NCBI GenBank assembly: GCA_032209605.1
Contig: JASFXZ010000020.1
Coordinates: forward strand, 1,681,501-1,745,500
Direction: 5' to 3'
Length of the DNA stretch: 64,000 nt
DNA from: Mactromeris polynyma
Taxonomy: Eukaryota > Mollusca > Bivalvia > Venerida > Mactridae
A program made the position numbers and the translations under genes. Under the pieces are notes generated by a model, which saw nothing but the letters and a program-made list of their open reading frames with translations, did not search any database and was not told the DNA's origin. Shown one piece after another: positions 63,874 to 64,000 of this stretch (positions are counted from its first letter, which is position 1; every line of letters begins with the position of its first letter).

Positions 63874-64000
63874 TATGACTACTGAAGCAAAAACATGAAG
63901 AATATTGCACAAAAATCAAAAAGATCGAAACGTAATGGCAACAGTGTATGCAGTGTAGACTCAAGTTGATAAACCAAACAACTGGGTAGTAAATAAGACA

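Overview
This is eukaryotic DNA, AT-rich and intron-rich, with most of its length in introns and small interspersed repeats. The best guess is a bivalve mollusc. The reasons are a lone C1q-domain exon (this family is strongly expanded in bivalves), short divergent transposable-element copies, and SINE-like repeats ending in GACGGACGGAC plus a TATGCCCCC tail, a type familiar from bivalve genomes. The species cannot be told from the window. Gene calls rest on splice-site reading, phase bookkeeping and family motifs read by eye; no search was run.

Layout. (1) 445-857, plus strand: last coding exon of a C1q-domain gene whose 5' part lies left of the window. (2) 4183-50020, minus strand: a complete 18-coding-exon gene for a protein of about 703 residues. 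It carries a FAM194-type domain and is called here as ERICH6-like. Every intron has GT-AG ends and all 17 exon-exon phases agree, so the model is internally strong even though the family function is unknown. A possible non-coding first exon ends at 50249. (3) 50255-54960: intergenic, with two copies of a palindromic element, a 5'-truncated LINE reverse transcriptase (53377-54561, minus) and a near-perfect 148-bp palindrome just upstream of the next gene. (4) 54966-61394, plus strand: a complete 5-exon RBMX2 homologue (470 residues), a spliceosomal RRM protein of the RES complex. It has a long Arg/Asp-rich tail containing twelve 9-residue repeats. (5) 61552-64000: intergenic, with more MITE-like elements.

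The most striking structure is in RBMX2 intron 2. A 52-bp tandem repeat (about 57040-57660) copies the intron 2/exon 3 junction itself, so twelve near-identical 3' splice sites precede or form the start of exon 3. Only the last one opens the true reading frame. Other notable items are a cluster of seven exact TGACGTCA sites in an ERICH6-like intron, symmetric frame-preserving microexons in the same gene, a hAT-like MITE carrying an internal TTGCAATA satellite, and at least eight dispersed palindromic MITE-like families present several times each.

The two complete genes are divergent, with their starts about 4.9 kb apart and a dead LINE between them. Nothing suggests that they work together: ERICH6-like is of unknown function, and RBMX2 is a general splicing factor.
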